A stretch of DNA of 64,000 nucleotides from Bacteroidales bacterium (GCA_017482565.1 JAFUMO010000050.1:1-64000), one strand, 5' to 3'; shown: positions 42,639 through 51,474, counted from the first letter of the stretch. Numbers and translations: made by a program. Notes: a model not told the origin generated them from the sequence alone.

Positions 42639-43178
42639 ATGATACTTGACAAACAGGTGGGTGTGTTCCTGAATCTGGTACATAACCGCACAAAACAGTA
42701 TATTACAGGGATTTTCCAGCAGCATGGGTTCAATATCACCCCAGAGCAGTTCCTTGTAATGGATGCCCTGTGGGACAACGGGGTAATGTCCCAGCAGGAA
42801 CTGGCAGACAACATAATGAAGGACAAGAACTCCATTGTAAAGCTCTTAGACGGGCTGGAGAAGAAGGATCTTGTAAGGAGGGTTGCAGACAAGGCAGACC
42901 GCCGCAAGAACATGATTGAGCTTACCCCATACGCCCTGAGCATAAAGGATGACGTAACTGATGCAGCCCTTGAGGCCATTAGCCACATCATAAAGGATAT
43001 CCCAACGGATGAGCTGAGGTTATTCATCCGGACACTGGGCAAAATGGCAATCAACATGAATGAGGATACAGACCTTCTGGCGCTTGCAGGCAACACCCCT
43101 GCCCAACCTCAGGATTTCCCCATTCCCGACAACAACTCCCCTGCCCAACCGGAGGACTCCCAAACAACATTATTCTAA
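42639..43178 (+). CDS. MarR-family transcriptional regulator
   Basis: A 179-residue regulator with a winged helix typical of MarR: ITPEQFLVMDALWDNGVMSQQELADNI, then KNSIVKLLDGLEKKDLVRR and the wing DKADRRKNMIELT. After residue 145 follows a Pro/Gln-rich disordered tail (for example NTPAQPQDFPIPDNNSPAQ) not found in most MarR proteins, whose DNA carries one TTCCCGACA motif. The hdr-like genes start 12 bases after its stop, so it is probably the local regulator of that operon, sensing a small molecule or redox state. Confidence 0.85.
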   Translation: MILDKQVGVFLNLVHNRTKQYITGIFQQHGFNITPEQFLVMDALWDNGVMSQQELADNIMKDKNSIVKLLDGLEKKDLVRRVADKADRRKNMIELTPYALSIKDDVTDAALEAISHIIKDIPTDELRLFIRTLGKMAINMNEDTDLLALAGNTPAQPQDFPIPDNNSPAQPEDSQTTLF

Positions 43179-43190
43179 ACGGAAATACAG

Positions 43191-43886
43191 ATGGGAAAAC
43201 TATACGATAAACTTACAGAAGACTACAGGATTAAGGAGGGGCTCAAGGCCTGTATCAACTGCGGCACATGTACTGCAATATGCCCTGCAGCAGAATTCTA
43301 CAAATATGACCCCCGCAAGATAGTGGACATAGTCCAGAGCAAGGATGACCACGAGATTGAGAATCTCCTCAAGAGCGAGCAGATCTGGTACTGCGGCGAG
43401 TGCATGTCATGCCTCACCAGATGCCCCAGGAAGAATGCCCCCGGCCTTGTAATCATGGCCCTGCGCAACCTTTCAATGGAACTGGGCTACTTTGTGGAGA
43501 GCGAGAAGGGGCGCCAGCAATATGCCCTTGCCAAGATAATCAGCGGGAATATCCTCAACTACGGCTATTGCGTATATGCCCGCACATTAAAGGCTAAGGA
43601 CCATCCCGAGGCCGGTCCTTTATGGGAATGGATTGAGCAGAACATGGATGATGTATATGAGCGGAACGGGGCAAACCTGGAAGGTGAAGGCCCGGGAGCC
43701 CTCAGGAGAATTCCTCAGGAAGACCTGGACCAGCTCAAGAAAATTTTTGACCACACAGGGGCCACAGCCCGCATTGAGGCCATAAACAGATACTCAATGG
43801 AAAAAGCCCGTGAAATGGGCCTTACTCCCGACGAATATTTCCATCATGTTTTCAACAACACAGAAAAAGAACATCTGAACCAATAG
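43191..43886 (+). CDS. hdrC: HdrC-like iron-sulfur protein
   Basis: A 231-residue protein with two 4Fe-4S motifs near the N-terminus: CINCGTCTAICP (C21, C24, C27, C31) and CGECMSCLTRCP (C68, C71, C74, C78). A longer helical C-terminal domain follows. This is the pattern of heterodisulfide reductase subunit C, extended compared with the smaller archaeal form. It hands electrons between the flavin subunit and the HdrB-like subunit that follows seven bases later. The methanogen cofactors CoM and CoB are not expected in Bacteroidales, so the substrate disulfide is unknown. Confidence 0.82.
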   Translation: MGKLYDKLTEDYRIKEGLKACINCGTCTAICPAAEFYKYDPRKIVDIVQSKDDHEIENLLKSEQIWYCGECMSCLTRCPRKNAPGLVIMALRNLSMELGYFVESEKGRQQYALAKIISGNILNYGYCVYARTLKAKDHPEAGPLWEWIEQNMDDVYERNGANLEGEGPGALRRIPQEDLDQLKKIFDHTGATARIEAINRYSMEKAREMGLTPDEYFHHVFNNTEKEHLNQ

Positions 43887-43893
43887 CCACATT

Positions 43894-44961
43894 ATGATAT
43901 ATCAGGGTAAACAAAAAATTTGGAGTGATTATCAGAAGGAGATTCCCGATGACCATTACTTCTACGTTCGCAGCTGCATACGCCAAAACCTCTTTCCAGC
44001 CAGCGAAAAGACCTTCCTGGACATCACCAGGAACAAGCTGGGGAAGGATTTCTTTGAGACCGAACACCACACAACCTGCGGAGGAATTGCCTACCACTGC
44101 GATACAATCCCCCAGGAGACCTCAATGACCATAATTGCAAGGCAGTTTGCCCTCATGCACAAATATGGTTATGAGAACTATGTATGCTCCTGCATAACCT
44201 CATTCGGGCTCTACACAGAGACCCTTGAGACCTGGCATGAGTTCCCGGAACTTGAAGCCAAGATAAAGGATAACCTCTGGAAGACATGCAAGCTGGAGTT
44301 TGCAAAACCAAAATATCTTGCGCATGCCAGCGACATCATCTACAAATACAGGAACCTGATTGCCGCACAGGCAAAATACAAGCTAATAAACAAGAAAACC
44401 GGCCAGCCGCTCAGAGTTGTGGAGCATATAGGATGCCACTACGGCAAGATGTTCCCGAGCAAGAGTGTGGGCGGGGCTGAGTACCCTTACGTACTTGCCG
44501 GAATGATTGAGGCCTGGGGCGGAGAGGTGATTGACTACCCGGAGAGGAGGCATTGCTGTGGATACGGATTCCGCCAGTACCACATAAGGAGCAACAGGGG
44601 CTACTCCCTCTCAAACACCCACAAGAAATTTGAGAGCATGGAGCCTTACAAGCCTGATATGATAATAACCAACTGTCCCGGCTGCCCGTATTTCCTTGAC
44701 CGCTGGCAATACGTAATCTCAGAAATGGAAGGGAAAACCTACGGAGAGAACGGCCACGGCATTCCTGTATTCACCTACGAGGAGGTTGCAGGCCTGGTAA
44801 TGGGCTACAACCCTTGGGACCTTGGGCTGCAGATGCATCAGGTTGGAGTGGAGCCTCTGCTAGAGAAGATAGGTATCCCATACGATCCAAAAGAGAAATA
44901 CAAAGGTCCGGGCGGCAAGGATATCGGCAGGCCTGAACTTCCAACCTGCGGATGCCTGTAA
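43894..44961 (+). CDS. hdrB: HdrB-like CCG-domain protein
   Basis: A 355-residue protein resembling heterodisulfide reductase subunit B. The C-terminal CCG domain is complete: GCHYGKMFP, HCCGYGF and NCPGCPYF, the ligand set for a noncubane 4Fe-4S cluster. The N-terminal domain is degenerate. It has C28, then TTCGG (T61, C62) instead of CCGG, and CSC (C98, C100) instead of CxxC. One of the two noncubane clusters is therefore probably altered or absent. It sits between HdrC- and HdrA-like genes. The active site probably reduces a disulfide or transfers electrons, but the substrate is not known. Confidence 0.82.
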   Translation: MIYQGKQKIWSDYQKEIPDDHYFYVRSCIRQNLFPASEKTFLDITRNKLGKDFFETEHHTTCGGIAYHCDTIPQETSMTIIARQFALMHKYGYENYVCSCITSFGLYTETLETWHEFPELEAKIKDNLWKTCKLEFAKPKYLAHASDIIYKYRNLIAAQAKYKLINKKTGQPLRVVEHIGCHYGKMFPSKSVGGAEYPYVLAGMIEAWGGEVIDYPERRHCCGYGFRQYHIRSNRGYSLSNTHKKFESMEPYKPDMIITNCPGCPYFLDRWQYVISEMEGKTYGENGHGIPVFTYEEVAGLVMGYNPWDLGLQMHQVGVEPLLEKIGIPYDPKEKYKGPGGKDIGRPELPTCGCL

Positions 44962-44997
44962 AATATCGGGAAGATAATTCCATTTAACTGAAATACT

Positions 44998-46026
44998 TTG
45001 AAAATGAAAAATATAGTAGTAATTGGAGGTGGCCCTAGCGGTATGGAGGCAAGTGCACAGCTGCACAAGATGGGCTACAATGTAATTCTGGTGGAGAAGT
45101 CCCCTGCCCTGGGAGGGCATCTGGCCAAATGGGACCGGCTGTTTCCTCAAGGCGTTCATGCCGGAAACATTCTGGAGGGGATGATTTCAAACATAAACGG
45201 AGTAAAATACTTCCTCAATGCAAATGTACAGAGCATCAATGCCCTTGGCAAATCCTACAACGTGATTCTGGACAACGGAATCACTGTCCTGGCAGATGCG
45301 GTACTCTTCGCAACTGGCTTTGATCTCTTCAAGGCAGAAAAGAAGGAGGAGTACGGTTACGGCATCTATGAGCACGTAATTACAAATGCAGACCTTGAAA
45401 ACTGGTTCAGGACAAAGAATGACCAGAGGATTGTGGAAAACCCTAAAAGGATTGGATTTGTACACTGCGTGGGCTCAAGGGATGAGAAAGCCGGCAACAG
45501 ATACTGCTCAAAAGTATGCTGCGCCACAGCCGTAAAGCAAGCCTGTGAGATAAAACAGGAATTCCCAGGTGCAGAAGTGTTCTGCTTCTACATGGACCTG
45601 AGGATGTTCGGCAGAGGATACGAGGACCTATACCTCTCTGCGCAAAAGGAATACGGAGTAAGATTTATCCGCGGAAGGGTTTCAGAAGTGGCTGAAAACA
45701 TCAATAAAGAGCTGGTAGTAAAGGCAGAAGACACCCTCAGCGGCAAACCTCTGAAAGTGACTATAGACCTGCTGGTGCTTATGTCCGGAATGCAGAACTG
45801 CAGCGCCGGAGTAAAGGTTGCAGGGCAGATTGGAGTTGCAGGAATGGAGAATGACGGCTTCTTTGAAACCAAGGACAGTATCTACTCACTGCAGCAGGCC
45901 CTCAAGCCGGGAGTATTCTTTGCAGGAGCCTGCACCGGCCCCAAGACTCTTCCCGACAGCCTTCATGAAGCCCGTGCCGCAGCCCTTGCAATCCACACTT
46001 ACCTGCAGGCAAGGGACCATCAATGA
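44998..46026 (+). CDS. hdrA: HdrA-like flavoprotein (short form)
   Basis: A 342-residue FAD protein. The N-terminal Rossmann fold is VVIGGGPSGMEASAQLHKMGYN in parts, followed by PALGGHLAKWDRLFP. The HdrA-specific iron-sulfur site is CVGSRDE...YCSKVCCATAVKQACEIK. Full HdrA proteins also have ferredoxin domains at one or both ends; those are missing here, so this is the short core type. It begins 36 bases after hdrB. Electrons from NADH or ferredoxin would enter here, as in HdrA bifurcating complexes, but no partner dehydrogenase gene is present. Confidence 0.82.
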   Translation: MKMKNIVVIGGGPSGMEASAQLHKMGYNVILVEKSPALGGHLAKWDRLFPQGVHAGNILEGMISNINGVKYFLNANVQSINALGKSYNVILDNGITVLADAVLFATGFDLFKAEKKEEYGYGIYEHVITNADLENWFRTKNDQRIVENPKRIGFVHCVGSRDEKAGNRYCSKVCCATAVKQACEIKQEFPGAEVFCFYMDLRMFGRGYEDLYLSAQKEYGVRFIRGRVSEVAENINKELVVKAEDTLSGKPLKVTIDLLVLMSGMQNCSAGVKVAGQIGVAGMENDGFFETKDSIYSLQQALKPGVFFAGACTGPKTLPDSLHEARAAALAIHTYLQARDHQ

Positions 46027-46055
46027 TGATGCATATCTGAAAAGGAGGAATAATT

Positions 46056-46379
46056 ATGGGAAAATTCGGATTTGCACTCAGCCCAAGCTCCAGAATCAAC
46101 CTGGACACATTAGACAATGTAAAATTTGCACACCTTATTGAAATTGAACCCGATGTGCTCAAATGCATGGCCTGCGGAAGCTGCACCGCAAGTTGCACCG
46201 CCGGCAAATTTGTGAAGACAAGCATGCGTAGCGCCATCCTTGCCCTGCAGAACGGCCGCAACGAAGAGGCCATCAGCCTCCTCAAGAGCTGCCTCCTCTG
46301 CGGAAAATGCACCATGGTCTGCCCCCGCGCCATAAACACACGCCATCTGATAATTTCAATACTCAAAGTATATCAATAA
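46056..46379 (+). CDS. Second HdrC-like protein
   Basis: A 107-residue protein with two 4Fe-4S motifs, CMACGSCTASCTAGKF and CLLCGKCTMVCPRAI, and little else. It is a compact HdrC. It is distinct from the long HdrC at 43191, so the complex has two electron-wire subunits. It starts 29 bases after hdrA. A dispersed palindromic repeat lies between it and the membrane subunit. The second cysteine in the CxxxCT form lacks the usual proline. Confidence 0.82.
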   Translation: MGKFGFALSPSSRINLDTLDNVKFAHLIEIEPDVLKCMACGSCTASCTAGKFVKTSMRSAILALQNGRNEEAISLLKSCLLCGKCTMVCPRAINTRHLIISILKVYQ

Positions 46380-46387
46380 GTTACGCT

Positions 46388-46433
46388 GAAGTCGTGTCAC
46401 GGGTACAGTGTAAGTCGAGACACGACTGTAAAA
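46388..46433. repeat. Dispersed TCGTGTCACG repeat, copy 2
   Basis: GTCGTGTC (46391-46398) and GACACGAC (46419-46426) form an 8-bp inverted repeat between two hdr genes. A 16-base stretch (46392-46407) equals 7064-7079, and 46409-46433 is the reverse complement of 7033-7057 with one mismatch. The T/A-rich tail follows on the plus strand. Confidence 0.7.
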
Positions 46434-46441
46434 AAAAAATT

Positions 46442-48331
46442 ATGAGAGAAAGAATAGCCGGTGGATATGATAATTTCGTACTTCCCTTCATGATTGGGAT
46501 GACGTTCATCTTCATCTACCTTTTCATTGCACTTATAAGGCTCTTCGCCCACATACCACCCAAGGACAGGATAAAGTTCTTCAAGTCGCTTGTTAATCCT
46601 AAAATTCTCTATATGAACTGCAGGGATATCCTGATGGACTGCCTGCTGCATGTAAAGATATTCAAGCGCAACCTGCTGCTGGGATATATGCACGCCAGCA
46701 TTGCATTCGGATGGTTCATGCTTATAGTGGTAGGACACATAGAGATGTGGCTTTATGTTCCCCAGAGGAACGGCCTCCTTTACTACCCTGTCTTCTTCAG
46801 GTATTTTGTAAAACAGGAAGGGGACCTCACCCTCAAGGGAGCCTTCTTCTTCTTCCTGATGGATTTCTTCCTACTGATGGTCCTGTCGGGAGTAGGGCTT
46901 GCAATGTACAAGAGATTCCGCTCAACCGCCATGGGAATGAGGAGGACCACAAAACCATGCTTTGCAGACCGCGTGGCCCTGGCCTGCCTGTGGAGCATCT
47001 TCCCCCTAAGGCTCCTGGCCGAGAGCTTTACAGCCGGAATTGCCGGAGGAAGTTTCCTCACCAAACCAATGTACTGGCTATTTGCCAACTTCCTGAGCGA
47101 TGACACCCATATACTCCCTACCTGGTGGGCCTATTCCACCGCTCTGGGACTCTTCTTCCTGGCACTGCCGTTCAGCAGATATATGCACATCCCAACGGAG
47201 GCATTCCTCATACTTTTGCGCAATGCAGGCCTTAAGGTTACAAAACCCCGCAAAGGATTTGCGGAAGCTGAAATCTACTCTTGCTCAAGCTGTGGAATAT
47301 GCATAGACGCCTGCCCTATGAACATACAGAAGAAGAATCTGCCTTTCTCTTCAGTATATTTCATAAGGTTCCTCAGAAGACATAACACCAGGAAAATCAA
47401 CCAAATCTCAGACAAATGCCTCATGTGCGGCAAATGTGTGGCCCTGTGCCCTGTTGGAATTGAATCCTGCGGTATAAAGAGAGCCCAGAGAGGAACCCTG
47501 TACAACAGCATAAAGCATGACTACAGCTATCTGGCAGCAGCCCACCACACCCCTGCCGGGGCTCCTGAGATTCTTCCCGACAATATCACACCGGCTGCAA
47601 TGATGGGTACTGCAACTGCTGTGGCAGCCCCTGCCACTGAAAAGGTGCTCTACTTTGCAGGGTGCATGACACACCTTACCACTTCAATCATAAAGAACCT
47701 CACAGAAATCTTTGAATCGTCGGGAACAGAATATGTGTTTGCAGACAAGGATGGTGGGGTATGCTGCGGAAGACCGCTCATCCTAGCCGGAAGGGAAGAT
47801 GCTGCAAAAGAGGTGATTGCAAAGAACACCGAGCTTATCCGCAGCAGCGGGTGCAAAAAGGTGGTCCTCTCCTGCCCTATCTGCCTGAAGGTGCTCAGGG
47901 AGGAATACAATCTCAAGGGTATTGAACTGGTTCACCATACACAGTTCATAAACACCCTCCTGTCACAAGGAAAGATAAAGGTTGCAAAAGGGGCCGGCAG
48001 CATGGTATACCACAATCCTTGCGAACTTGGACGCGGATGCGGAATCTACAGGGAGCCGCTCAACGTACTGGAGCAGCTTGGAGAGCTCAAGAGGGCCGCA
48101 AAAGAGGGCAAGGAGAGCATTTGTTGCGGCGGAAGCCTTGGCAGCCTTACCCTCAGCTACGAAGACCGTGGAAAAATCACCCAGGGCTCACTTGCGGCAC
48201 TCACCGTAAACAACCCTGAAAGGATAGTGACCGCGTGCCCTCTGTGCCTTAAGACCTTCTCCGACAAGAGTGACAGACCGGTGGTTGACATAGCCCAAAT
48301 TGTAAACGAGAACATTTGCTCAGTAAGGTAA
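46442..48331 (+). CDS. Membrane cytochrome b-type/HdrD fusion protein
   Basis: A 629-residue fusion. The first about 270 residues carry several transmembrane helices with histidines, as in NarI/HdrE-type cytochrome b or DUF3483 proteins. A dicluster ferredoxin region follows (CSSCGICIDACP, CLMCGKCVALCP). Then come two CCG domains: GGVCCGRPLIL with VLSCPICLKV, and HNPCELGRGCG with ICCGGSLG and TACPLCLK. This is HdrE plus HdrD in one chain, linking the quinone pool to a noncubane cluster site. The start is ATG 46442; the frame is open further upstream but overlaps the previous gene. A Pro/Ala linker near 47575 contains a TTCCCGACA motif. Confidence 0.82.
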   Translation: MRERIAGGYDNFVLPFMIGMTFIFIYLFIALIRLFAHIPPKDRIKFFKSLVNPKILYMNCRDILMDCLLHVKIFKRNLLLGYMHASIAFGWFMLIVVGHIEMWLYVPQRNGLLYYPVFFRYFVKQEGDLTLKGAFFFFLMDFFLLMVLSGVGLAMYKRFRSTAMGMRRTTKPCFADRVALACLWSIFPLRLLAESFTAGIAGGSFLTKPMYWLFANFLSDDTHILPTWWAYSTALGLFFLALPFSRYMHIPTEAFLILLRNAGLKVTKPRKGFAEAEIYSCSSCGICIDACPMNIQKKNLPFSSVYFIRFLRRHNTRKINQISDKCLMCGKCVALCPVGIESCGIKRAQRGTLYNSIKHDYSYLAAAHHTPAGAPEILPDNITPAAMMGTATAVAAPATEKVLYFAGCMTHLTTSIIKNLTEIFESSGTEYVFADKDGGVCCGRPLILAGREDAAKEVIAKNTELIRSSGCKKVVLSCPICLKVLREEYNLKGIELVHHTQFINTLLSQGKIKVAKGAGSMVYHNPCELGRGCGIYREPLNVLEQLGELKRAAKEGKESICCGGSLGSLTLSYEDRGKITQGSLAALTVNNPERIVTACPLCLKTFSDKSDRPVVDIAQIVNENICSVR

Positions 48332-48346
48332 AATAGCGTACTTTTG
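48315..48346 (+). promoter_or_regulatory. Promoter of the cysteate synthase gene
   Basis: TTTG (48315-48318), a 20-base spacer and TACTTTTG (48339-48346): an exact consensus match. The -33 box lies inside the 3' end of the hdr fusion gene, so the cysteate synthase gene can be expressed independently of the operon. Confidence 0.78.
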
Positions 48347-48367
48347 TGCGCTTAAAAAACTACGATA

Positions 48368-49657
48368 ATGGAGATAAAACCAACTTCCTACAAACTTGAG
48401 AACTGCGCCACAAAACGCCAGTTCCAGGATGAAACAGGCTGGATGCTTGCAGACCCCCAGCACAAGGACCCTGCTCTGGTAAGGGCCGTTTACGAGAAGA
48501 AACAGATTGAGTTCAAGGACAACTCATACGGAATATACAAGTTCGCAGACTGGATGCCAATCCAGAGGATGCTTGAGGGCTCATGCGCCCCTGTAACCTA
48601 CAAGAGCGAGGCTCTTGCAAAGGAACTGGGCCTGGAGAACCTCTACATCACATTCAGCGGCTGGTGGCCTGAGAAAGGCGCCCAGATGCCAACCTGCTCA
48701 TTCAAGGAGACAGAGGCATACTCGGTTTGCGCAAGGCTTCCAAAGGACAACAACAGGATTATGGTTGTGGCATCTGCCGGCAACACTGCAAGGGCATTCG
48801 CACAGGTATGTTCAAAGAACAACATCCCTGTAGTGATTGCAATCCCTCAGGACAACCTCAATGCCCTCTGGTTCCAGGAGCCCCTCAATGATTGTGTGAA
48901 GATCATCTGCTCCCCTGCCGGAACAGACTACTTTGATGCAATTGCCCTTGCCGCCAAGCTCAACGGCAGCGCCAGATACATGGAAGAGGGAGGAGCAAAG
49001 AACGTGGCCCGCAGGGACGGTATGGCAACCACAGTCCTTTCAGCGGCACAGGTTATAGGGCGTATTCCCGACAGCTATTTCCAGGCAGTAGGAAGCGGAA
49101 CAGGTACAATTGCAGCATACGAATCAAACCTCAGGCTCCTTGAGGACGGCCGTTTCGGAAGCCACCTGATGAAGCTTATCCCTTCTCAGAACATTCCGTT
49201 CACCCCTATGTACGATGCATTCAAGGCAGACAGCAGGGCACTTCTCCCGTTTGATGAGGACGAAGCCCGTGTAAAGGCCCTTGAGATTGACGCAAAAGTG
49301 CTTTCAAACAGAAAACCGCCTTACGGCATAGTTGGCGGCCTGTATGACGTGCTCAAGGCTACAGACGGAGACATGCTCCTTGCAACCAACCAGGAGCTTG
49401 CAGCAGCCTGCGAGCTGTTTGAGAAGCTTGAGGGATGTGACATCCACCCTGCAGCAGGCGTTGCCCTCCATTCACTCATGACAGCCGTTAAGGAAGGCAT
49501 TGTGAAGAAAGACGAGACAATCATGCTCAACATAACCGGCGGCGGTGAGAAACGCTTCAAGGCCTCACACAACTGGGTAAACGTGGAGCCACACCTTGTA
49601 ATGGATGCATCAACCCCTGCTGAAGAGGTAATTGCAGCGGTTGACAAACTTTTCTAA
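48368..49657 (+). CDS. Cysteate synthase
   Basis: A 429-residue PLP enzyme related to threonine synthase. The PLP lysine is K113 in TCSFKETEAYSVCAR, followed by the ASAGNTARAFAQVCSKNNIP loop in parts. Features I know from cysteate synthases rather than threonine synthases are VTYKSEALAKELGLENLYITFSGWWPEKG (parts) and LNITGGGEKRFKASH near the end. The family makes L-cysteate from O-phosphoserine and sulfite. In methanogens this starts coenzyme M synthesis; in Bacteroidetes it is linked to sulfonolipids such as capnine and sulfobacin. Threonine synthase is the alternative, less likely. Confidence 0.82.
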   Translation: MEIKPTSYKLENCATKRQFQDETGWMLADPQHKDPALVRAVYEKKQIEFKDNSYGIYKFADWMPIQRMLEGSCAPVTYKSEALAKELGLENLYITFSGWWPEKGAQMPTCSFKETEAYSVCARLPKDNNRIMVVASAGNTARAFAQVCSKNNIPVVIAIPQDNLNALWFQEPLNDCVKIICSPAGTDYFDAIALAAKLNGSARYMEEGGAKNVARRDGMATTVLSAAQVIGRIPDSYFQAVGSGTGTIAAYESNLRLLEDGRFGSHLMKLIPSQNIPFTPMYDAFKADSRALLPFDEDEARVKALEIDAKVLSNRKPPYGIVGGLYDVLKATDGDMLLATNQELAAACELFEKLEGCDIHPAAGVALHSLMTAVKEGIVKKDETIMLNITGGGEKRFKASHNWVNVEPHLVMDASTPAEEVIAAVDKLF

Positions 49658-49691
49658 CCTGAAAATTAACTTAAACTGACTATACTTTACG

Positions 49692-51404
49692 ATGAGTTTC
49701 AAATTGACTGAGGTATTCCAGCCCAAACTGTTTGAGCTATTCAAAAAAGGAAACTACAACAAGCAGACCTTCACCGCAGACCTCATTGCCGGTGTAATTG
49801 TAGGTATTATTGCTCTCCCATTGGCCATTGCCTTTGGTATAGCATCGGGAGTTTCTCCACAGCAAGGTCTCATTACAGCCGTAGTGGCAGGTTTTCTGGT
49901 ATCATTCTTTGGAGGTTCCCACTTCCTCATTGGAGGCCCTACCGGAGCATTCATTGTAATCGTTTATGGAATTGTAGCCCAATACGGCATCTCCGGCCTT
50001 ATCATAGCAACCGTAATAGCAGGTGTAATCCTGGTACTTATGGGTATCTTCAAGCTCGGAAGCATAATCAAGTTCATCCCCTATCCTATTGTAGTGGGAT
50101 TCACCAGCGGTATTGCGGTAGTAATCTTCTCCACACAGGTAAAGGACTTCCTGGGGCTCACAATTGAGAACCTTCCAAGCGAGTTCATACCACAATGGAG
50201 CGCATATTTCAGCCACATAGCCACATTCAGGCTCCACGAATTCCTTCTGAGCCTTGGCTGTCTGCTGGTAATCATCTTCTGGCCGAAGGTAACCAACAAG
50301 GTTCCTGGTTCCCTCATTGCAATCATCCTGGGAACAGCTGCCTCAATTCTCCTCACCAAATTCGGTGTGGTTGAGTTCGCAACTATCGGGAGCAAATTTC
50401 CAGAACTTGCAAATGGCATAGAGGTGCCAAAGCCTCAGGCTCCGCACATCACTTGGGATGTGGTACAGAACATGTTCCAGCCGGCATTCACAATTGCCCT
50501 CCTCTGTGCAATTGAATCATTGCTTGCAGCAATGGTGGCAGACGGCGTAACCGGCAAGAGACACAATTCAAACACTGAGCTTATTGGCCAGGGTATAGCA
50601 AACATCATCACTCCGTTCTTTGGCGGTATCCCTGCAACAGGCGCACTGGCAAGGACAATGGCAAACATCAACAACGGCGGTAAATCTCCGGTTGCAGGAC
50701 TCGTACACGCAGTAGTGCTGCTGCTTATTTTCCTCTTCCTCATGCCGTACGCAGTATACATCCCGCTCGGATGCCTCGCTGCAATCCTTGTAATGGTAGC
50801 CTACAACATGAGTGAATGGAGAACCTTCAAATACCTGTTGAAAGGAAACAAGACAGATGTATCTGTACTCCTTATAACCTTCTTCCTCACTGTAATAATT
50901 GACCTTACAGTAGCAATTGAAGTAGGTCTGGTGCTTGCCATCATCCTCTTTGTAAAACGTATCTCTGAGACCTCTACTATCAAAGTTCTGGAAGGAGACA
51001 CTGTGGCCGGCACAGAAAATGACGAAAAAGCCATGCTTGCAGACACCGAACACCTGGATATAGACCCTGCCGTAGAGGTATACGAAATTGACGGCCCTTT
51101 CTTCTTCGGACTTGCCAGCAAGCTTGACGAAATAGACAGGGATCTGCGCAAACAGGGCATCAAGGTACGTATCATCCGCATGAGAAAAGTACCGTTCATG
51201 GACTCAACAGGCCTCAACAACTTGAGGAGCCTTTGGAAACGCTCCCAGAAAGAGAACGTACAGATAATCCTCAGTGGCGTAAACGACAACGTCCTCGCCT
51301 ACCTCAATAAAGTAGGCTTCGCCCAGGAACTCGGCAAAGAATACATCTTCCCTCACATCATCCCGGCCGTAGCCAAGGCCAACGAACTGAGCGGAAGGAA
51401 ATAA
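49692..51404 (+). CDS. SulP-family anion transporter with STAS domain
   Basis: A 570-residue inner-membrane transporter of the SulP/SLC26 family. The membrane part (about residues 30-420) shows AGVIVGIIALPLAIAFGIASG near the start and PFFGGIPATGALARTMANIN later. The cytoplasmic STAS domain is VEVYEIDGPFFFGLASKL with KVPFMDSTGLNNL. Substrates in the family are sulfate, bicarbonate, dicarboxylates and others, so specificity is not certain. It follows cysteate synthase by 34 bases and may supply sulfate as a source of sulfite for it. Confidence 0.88.
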   Translation: MSFKLTEVFQPKLFELFKKGNYNKQTFTADLIAGVIVGIIALPLAIAFGIASGVSPQQGLITAVVAGFLVSFFGGSHFLIGGPTGAFIVIVYGIVAQYGISGLIIATVIAGVILVLMGIFKLGSIIKFIPYPIVVGFTSGIAVVIFSTQVKDFLGLTIENLPSEFIPQWSAYFSHIATFRLHEFLLSLGCLLVIIFWPKVTNKVPGSLIAIILGTAASILLTKFGVVEFATIGSKFPELANGIEVPKPQAPHITWDVVQNMFQPAFTIALLCAIESLLAAMVADGVTGKRHNSNTELIGQGIANIITPFFGGIPATGALARTMANINNGGKSPVAGLVHAVVLLLIFLFLMPYAVYIPLGCLAAILVMVAYNMSEWRTFKYLLKGNKTDVSVLLITFFLTVIIDLTVAIEVGLVLAIILFVKRISETSTIKVLEGDTVAGTENDEKAMLADTEHLDIDPAVEVYEIDGPFFFGLASKLDEIDRDLRKQGIKVRIIRMRKVPFMDSTGLNNLRSLWKRSQKENVQIILSGVNDNVLAYLNKVGFAQELGKEYIFPHIIPAVAKANELSGRK

Positions 51405-51439
51405 TCTTCCCGACAAAAATACCGGCAACTATAAACGAC

Positions 51440-51474
51440 AAAACGGAGGATCAAGCGATTCTCCGTTTTTGTTT
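51440..51474 (+). terminator. Terminator of the cysteate synthase-SulP transcript
   Basis: AAAACGGAG (51440-51448) pairs with CTCCGTTTT (51461-51469), then T-rich sequence. A TTCCCGACA motif lies between the stop codon and the hairpin. Confidence 0.85.

Noticed and set aside
43191..48331. A true methanogen-type CoM/CoB heterodisulfide reductase.
   Set aside because: Bacteroidales lack the rest of methanogenesis, HdrA is the short form and HdrB is partly degenerate. I therefore call the genes Hdr-like only.
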